Shown: positions 60,101 to 64,000 of the stretch, piece after piece
Position numbering within the stretch: the first letter of the stretch is position 1
Layout of the letters: every line of letters begins with the position of its first letter
NCBI GenBank assembly: GCA_002344125.1
Contig: DDTQ01000006.1
Location: 62,001 to 126,000, forward strand
Source of the DNA: Ignavibacteria bacterium UBA2360
GTDB taxonomy: Bacteria > Bacteroidota > Ignavibacteria > Tepidaquicellales > OLB5
Direction: 5' to 3'
DNA: 64,000 nucleotides
Position numbers and translations under genes: made by a program
The notes under the pieces: generated by a model
What the model saw: only the letters and a program-made list of their open reading frames with translations
Told to the model about the DNA's origin: nothing
The model's database searches: none

Positions 60101-61419
60101 TCACTTCCGGGCAGATGTTTGAAACCCAAAGCTTTCATCGCGTCTGATACCACAAAAAATGAGCCAAGTATCATTATCTTTTTAGCGTGTAATTTTTCTG
60201 CAATTAGAAGTGAATCCTTTATACGCGCGGCTGCAAGTAAATCTGATTTTTTAAAAATTCTTAAAGCGGCGGTGTATAAGATCCCGGGCTCAAGAGCTCT
60301 TTCATATTCAGGTTTGGTTAAGATCACTTTTGTTTTAAGTGCCTTGATCTCCTTAAGAGCTCCCATATGATCCTTGTCATTCATTATCCCGAATATTACA
60401 ACATCAGGTTTGAAATTAATTCTCTTTGCGGCATTCACGGCATTCCTTATGCCATCTGGATTATGTGATACATCAAGTAAGTAGTTTCTTGATCCTGTCT
60501 TTAATTCCTCAAGTCTTCCAAAATAACCCGCATTTTGTTTAACATTCTTAATGCCTTGCTTCAGCTTAGGTATTAGAAGTTGCTCCCTGTTTATTCTCAA
60601 AAACTCTTTGGCAGCATAATAAGCAGCTGCTGCATTTCGCGTCTGGTAACTGCCTGAAAGGGGAGTTGTAAGTTTTATGCTTTTGCTGCCTTTCGGAATC
60701 ATAGTAAATTGCAGGCCGCGGTTTGTATTCTTTATTATCTTCAGCTTTGCTGCATCATCCAGATATACCAGATCCCTTTTTGGTATAACCTTGTGAAAGA
60801 GACTAACGAGTTTGTTGTTATTATCACTTACGATAACTTTTGTATCTTTCTTAACTATACCCAGCTTTTCCATGGCGATCTGTTTAAGTGAGTTGCCAAG
60901 AAATTGCATGTGGTCCATATCTATCTGCGTAATTACCGATACTTCCGGTTGAAGTATGTTGGTTGAATCAAGCCTGCCGCCCAGTCCGCACTCAATAACA
61001 GCGGCTTCAACGCCTTTATCGGCGAAGTAAGTAAATGCCATTGCGGTATTTACTTCAAAAAATGAGGGCTTAATGCGCTTTATGAGTGCTAAGTTCTTTG
61101 TAAGGAAGCGTTTTATATATGTATCGGAAATTTGATTGCCGTTTATGCGTATTCTCTCGTTAAAATCTAAAATATGGGGTGAAGTAAACAATCCGGTTTT
61201 GTAACCATGCTCCTGAAGTATTGATGCCGTGAATGACGCAGTTGCCCCTTTACCGTTTGTACCGGCTATGTGAATTGATTTGAATGAATTTTGCGGATTG
61301 CCGAGTGCCTTAAGCAGCCTTGTTATATTTCTAAGGTCATATTTCATACCTGAGCGCTCCAGGCTGTAAAGATATTGGAAGTATTCTTTGATTGTTTTCA
61401 CTTTGTTTTCCCCGGCCAA
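60097..61419 (-). CDS. folC: Folylpolyglutamate synthase/dihydrofolate synthase
   Basis: FolC joins glutamate to dihydropteroate and extends folate polyglutamate tails, using ATP. It has 440 aa. The Mur-ligase-type P-loop is IAGTNGKGATASFTA near residue 50, followed by FTSPHILDFNERIRING. Next are FFEVNTAMAFTYFADKGVEAAVIECGLGGRLDSTNI, TQIDMDHMQFLGNSLKQIAMEK and the C-terminal LLDVSHNPDGIRNAVNA. Its start overlaps the end of the P-loop protein gene by 22 bp, so the two are co-translated. Confidence 0.95.
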   Translation of the reverse strand: MAGENKVKTIKEYFQYLYSLERSGMKYDLRNITRLLKALGNPQNSFKSIHIAGTNGKGATASFTASILQEHGYKTGLFTSPHILDFNERIRINGNQISDTYIKRFLTKNLALIKRIKPSFFEVNTAMAFTYFADKGVEAAVIECGLGGRLDSTNILQPEVSVITQIDMDHMQFLGNSLKQIAMEKLGIVKKDTKVIVSDNNNKLVSLFHKVIPKRDLVYLDDAAKLKIIKNTNRGLQFTMIPKGSKSIKLTTPLSGSYQTRNAAAAYYAAKEFLRINREQLLIPKLKQGIKNVKQNAGYFGRLEELKTGSRNYLLDVSHNPDGIRNAVNAAKRINFKPDVVIFGIMNDKDHMGALKEIKALKTKVILTKPEYERALEPGILYTAALRIFKKSDLLAAARIKDSLLIAEKLHAKKIMILGSFFVVSDAMKALGFKHLPGSD

Positions 61420-61928
61420 ACAAGCAATATTTCTTCAGCTATTGACTCAATAGATTTGTTTTCTGTATCAATAATTAAATCTTCAAGTTGTTTACTCTCA
61501 AACATTTCAATCAGCTCAAGGGCTCGTTTCTTGTGCCAGTTTAACAGGCTTCCAATTTCCCTTTTTTCAAGTCTTTTATGCAATGTAGCAGGGGCAGCTT
61601 TTAATCGCACAACGTATATATCAGATCCGCTTATAAGCTCATTAAAAACTTTAATCTCTTCTTCACTTTCAACTACTGTTGGGATAACAAACAGATTAAT
61701 ACCCTTTGCGATATAATTAGGTAATATTGACTTTAAATTTAAAATACCAAGCCTGAAATTAAATCTATCGTCAGCGGGTGGGGGATAGGCAGCAGTCAGC
61801 CAGTCGAAATCAATTACTGCCGAAGGTATCTTCTTTGCTGAAAGCATGTCAAATACTGCCTCGGCTGCTGAAGTTTTACCTGATCCTACAGGTCCTGTAA
61901 TTATTAGTATTGAGTGCCCGGTTTGCAT
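61398..61928 (-). CDS. Small P-loop NTPase, kinase-like
   Basis: This is a 176-aa protein with Walker A GPVGSGKTSAAEAVF at about residues 13-27, and IDFDWLTAAYPPP where nucleotide kinases have the DxD substrate acid. A later VVRLKAAPATLHKRLEKREI is the LID-like Arg region of gluconate or adenylylsulfate kinases. It lacks a zeta-toxin antitoxin partner. It is co-translated with folC and lies after the rpoC terminator, so it has its own start. The substrate is unknown; I would call it a small-molecule kinase candidate. Confidence 0.72.
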   Translation of the reverse strand: MQTGHSILIITGPVGSGKTSAAEAVFDMLSAKKIPSAVIDFDWLTAAYPPPADDRFNFRLGILNLKSILPNYIAKGINLFVIPTVVESEEEIKVFNELISGSDIYVVRLKAAPATLHKRLEKREIGSLLNWHKKRALELIEMFESKQLEDLIIDTENKSIESIAEEILLVWPGKTK

Positions 61929-61940
61929 AATAGTTTGAAT

Positions 61941-61970
61941 AAAAAACCCCGACTGAGATCGGGGTTTTAA
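61941..61970 (-). terminator. Terminator of rpoC
   Basis: On the minus strand AAAACCCCG/CGGGGTTTT, around a loop ATCTCAGT, is followed by TTATT. It lies about 20 bp after the rpoC stop and ends the large rpoBC transcript. Confidence 0.9.
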
Positions 61971-61989
61971 TTGTGACGCATGAATAATT

Positions 61990-64000
61990 CTATTCTGTTT
62001 CTGCTGTTTCTTTAGCTTTTTTCTTTGTCTTCTTAGCTTTCTTTGGTTTTTCTTCTTCCGCGGGTTCGGCGTCTTTGCTTGTTACAAGAAGATCCTTGTA
62101 AGCTTTTAAGCCTGTACCGGCAGGAATAAGCTGTCCAACGATAACATTTTCCTTTAAACCCTGAAGTGCATCTACTTTGCCTTCAATTGCGGCATCAGTT
62201 AACACTTTTGTGGTTTCCTGGAATGAAGCAGCTGAAATAAAGCTATCGGTTGTGAGTGATGTTTGAGTTATACCCAAAAGCACCGGGTTTGCAATTGCCG
62301 GATTCGCATCGCGGAACTCGATCAGCTCCTTGCCTTTTTTCTTAAGTTCAGCATTAAGTTCTTTTACCTTCTTCTTATCCATCATATCATACATTTTCAC
62401 TTTGCCTGAATCACCTTTATCGGTAACAATTATCTTGTTCCTTAACGTTTCGTTTTCGGTTAAGAACTTGAAGCGGTGAACAACATCGCCTTCAAGGAAC
62501 ATGGTATCACCTGAATCAACTACTCTCACCTTCTGAAGCATCTGTCTTACGATAACTTCAATGTGTTTATCATTGATCTTCACACCCTGCATTCTGTATA
62601 CTTCCTGGATTTCATTAACAAGGTATGCCTGTACATCGCCTACGCCTTTTATCCTCAATATATCATGCGGGTCAACTGAACCGCTTGAAAGCGCTTCACC
62701 GGCTTTTACATAATCACCATCCCTGACAAGAATATGCTTGCCTACGGGAATCATATATTTCTTTTCAATAGCGAGATCCGCGGTTTTAACCTTTACTTCA
62801 CGTGAGCCTCTCTTAAGTGAACCGATCTCAACAAAACCGTCAATTTCAGTTACAACAGAAGGAGAGTTCGGGCTTCTTGCTTCGAATAATTCTGTTACTC
62901 TCGGCAAACCGCCTGTGATATCCCTGGTTTTACCGGTATCTCTTGGGATCTTAACAAGTATCTGTCCTGCATAGATCGGCTCATCATTATTTATCAATAA
63001 ATGCGCCTGAGCCGGGATAATATACTGGCTTAGCAGATCACCTTTGGAATCAGTTATCTGAATTGTAGGACTGAGTGTCTTATCCTTGGATTCAATAACC
63101 ACTTTCTGAATATGGCCGGTTGTTTCATCCGGCGCTTCAACGTAACTTACGTTTTCTTTAAGATCAGCGTACTTAGCGGTACCGTTGTGCTCAGCTACAA
63201 TCACTGAGTTGTATGGATCCCACTCGTAAAGTACCTGGTTCTTTTCAACCATAACTCCGTCTTTCACCATTAAATGAGCTCCGTAAGGAACGTCATACTT
63301 TGATACCAGGCGGTTGTTTTCATCCAGTATCTGGATAACACCGTTACGGCTGTGTGTTACATAATACTCACCCTCTGTTGAAGCCGGGTTGGTATATTTA
63401 ATTGATTTAATACTGTCAAATTTAACTTTACCTGCGAATTTTGTAGGTATCCTTGATTGTGTTACGATCCTGCTTGCAGTACCACCAATGTGGAATGTAC
63501 GCAATGTAAGCTGTGTACCCGGCTCACCGATTGACTGAGCGGCTACTACACCTACTGCTTCGCCAACATCAACAAGCTTGCCTGTTGTCAGGTTTCTTCC
63601 GTAACATTTAGCGCAAATACCTTTGCGTGATTCACATGTTAATACAGAACGTATTTCAACAGCCTGAATTGAAGTTCCGGCAATCTGCTGAGCAAGATCC
63701 TCATCAATGATATCACCTGCTTTTACAAGTGTTTTCCTTGTCAGCGGATCAACAACGCTCTGTAAAGCTGCACGGCCTAAAATTCTTTCTGCCAATGGTT
63801 CTTTTATATCTTCACCGTCTTTTAATGCTTCAACGGTAAGTCCGCGGATCGTTCCGCAGTCATTTTCTGATATAATTACATCCTGTGATACGTCAACAAG
63901 TTTACGTGTTAAGTATCCCGCATCAGCTGTTTTTAAAGCAGTATCTGCAAGACCCTTACGCGCACCGTGAGTTGATATAAAGTATTCAAGGATTGAAAGA
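61990..64000 (-). CDS. rpoC: DNA-directed RNA polymerase subunit beta', 5' end beyond window
   Basis: This is the C-terminal about 669 residues of RpoC. The first full codon is at 63999, reading LSILEYFISTHGARKGLADT, the bridge-helix stretch. The second zinc site has ligands in ENDCGTIRG and CESRKGICAKCYG. The trigger loop is GVVAAQSIGEPGTQLTLRTF near residue 160 of this fragment. A C-terminal lysine-rich tail (EEEKPKKAKKTKKKAKE) is an addition. A Met at 63795 is internal and not a start. The catalytic NADFDGD lies beyond the window edge. Confidence 0.97.
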   Translation of the reverse strand, partial: LSILEYFISTHGARKGLADTALKTADAGYLTRKLVDVSQDVIISENDCGTIRGLTVEALKDGEDIKEPLAERILGRAALQSVVDPLTRKTLVKAGDIIDEDLAQQIAGTSIQAVEIRSVLTCESRKGICAKCYGRNLTTGKLVDVGEAVGVVAAQSIGEPGTQLTLRTFHIGGTASRIVTQSRIPTKFAGKVKFDSIKSIKYTNPASTEGEYYVTHSRNGVIQILDENNRLVSKYDVPYGAHLMVKDGVMVEKNQVLYEWDPYNSVIVAEHNGTAKYADLKENVSYVEAPDETTGHIQKVVIESKDKTLSPTIQITDSKGDLLSQYIIPAQAHLLINNDEPIYAGQILVKIPRDTGKTRDITGGLPRVTELFEARSPNSPSVVTEIDGFVEIGSLKRGSREVKVKTADLAIEKKYMIPVGKHILVRDGDYVKAGEALSSGSVDPHDILRIKGVGDVQAYLVNEIQEVYRMQGVKINDKHIEVIVRQMLQKVRVVDSGDTMFLEGDVVHRFKFLTENETLRNKIIVTDKGDSGKVKMYDMMDKKKVKELNAELKKKGKELIEFRDANPAIANPVLLGITQTSLTTDSFISAASFQETTKVLTDAAIEGKVDALQGLKENVIVGQLIPAGTGLKAYKDLLVTSKDAEPAEEEKPKKAKKTKKKAKETAETE

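Noticed and set aside
61398..61928. Zeta-toxin gene
   Set aside because: It has no antitoxin partner, lacks the zeta-toxin substrate motif, and is co-translated with a housekeeping gene.
63613..63795. Separate short gene starting at the Met at 63795
   Set aside because: The reading frame continues upstream to the window edge with canonical RpoC bridge-helix sequence, so the Met is internal.

Overview
The window looks like a chromosome segment of a bacterium from the Bacteroidota/Chlorobiota/Ignavibacteriota (FCB) group; I cannot name the genus. The grounds are: TTG-N20-TAnnTTTG promoters of the Bacteroidota sigma-A type (upstream of nuoC and rho), few Shine-Dalgarno sites and many TTG start codons, a DUF5723/PorV-like barrel, GldL/GldM-like envelope proteins, and moderately AT-rich DNA. 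No phage, insertion sequence, transposase, CRISPR array or rRNA gene is visible. The only RNA gene I found is one initiator tRNA.

1-6.2 kb: 3'-truncated dacB (PBP4), mazG, a lipoprotein and a DUF5723 barrel (all minus), then a CPBP protease overlapping cdsA (plus). 6.4-14.8 kb: a plus-strand run of pyrC, an FAH hydrolase, a DUF2723 membrane protein, a ParA ATPase, valS and two tandem secreted paralogs. 14.8-19.5 kb: tRNA-fMet inside a repeat-rich gap, alaS, a second repeat cluster, and a sugar-nucleotide transferase. 19.5-28.3 kb: corA-Rieske oxygenase-SDR (minus), a secreted YD-like protein, a PaaG-like enzyme and a GT-C-like membrane protein (plus), then AI-2E transporter, dut and a Pro-rich DUF4190-like protein (minus).

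28.3-35.4 kb is the most unusual part. A minus-strand array runs from a four-TM GldL/MotA-like protein, through a single-TM GldM/ExbD-like protein and an outer-membrane barrel, into five phospho-signalling proteins: a soluble histidine kinase, a receiver-HisKA_3 kinase, a NarL-type regulator and two stand-alone receivers. It ends at a strong terminator. I read it as a candidate ion-driven trans-envelope machine with its own phosphorelay. 35.5-39.3 kb is a nuoCDEF block with its own promoter and no other nuo genes beside it.

39.3-53.2 kb: a repeat island, a spermidine-synthase-like membrane protein, nadB, rng and rho (minus), an NfeD-slipin pair (plus), dnaG and an M19 dipeptidase (minus). 53.3-64 kb: a GT9 glycosyltransferase with no ATG/GTG/TTG before its conserved N-terminus, a LolA-like and a DUF3108 protein (plus), a PAP2 phosphatase and a lytic transglycosylase (minus), an ECF sigma/anti-sigma/Spy-like trio (plus), then folC, a small P-loop protein and the 3' two-thirds of rpoC (minus).

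Intergenic gaps hold several families of short palindromic repeats, some in REP/BIME-like inverted pairs. Several genes have a -7 box only 5-20 bases before the start codon, which suggests leaderless or very short-leader mRNAs.
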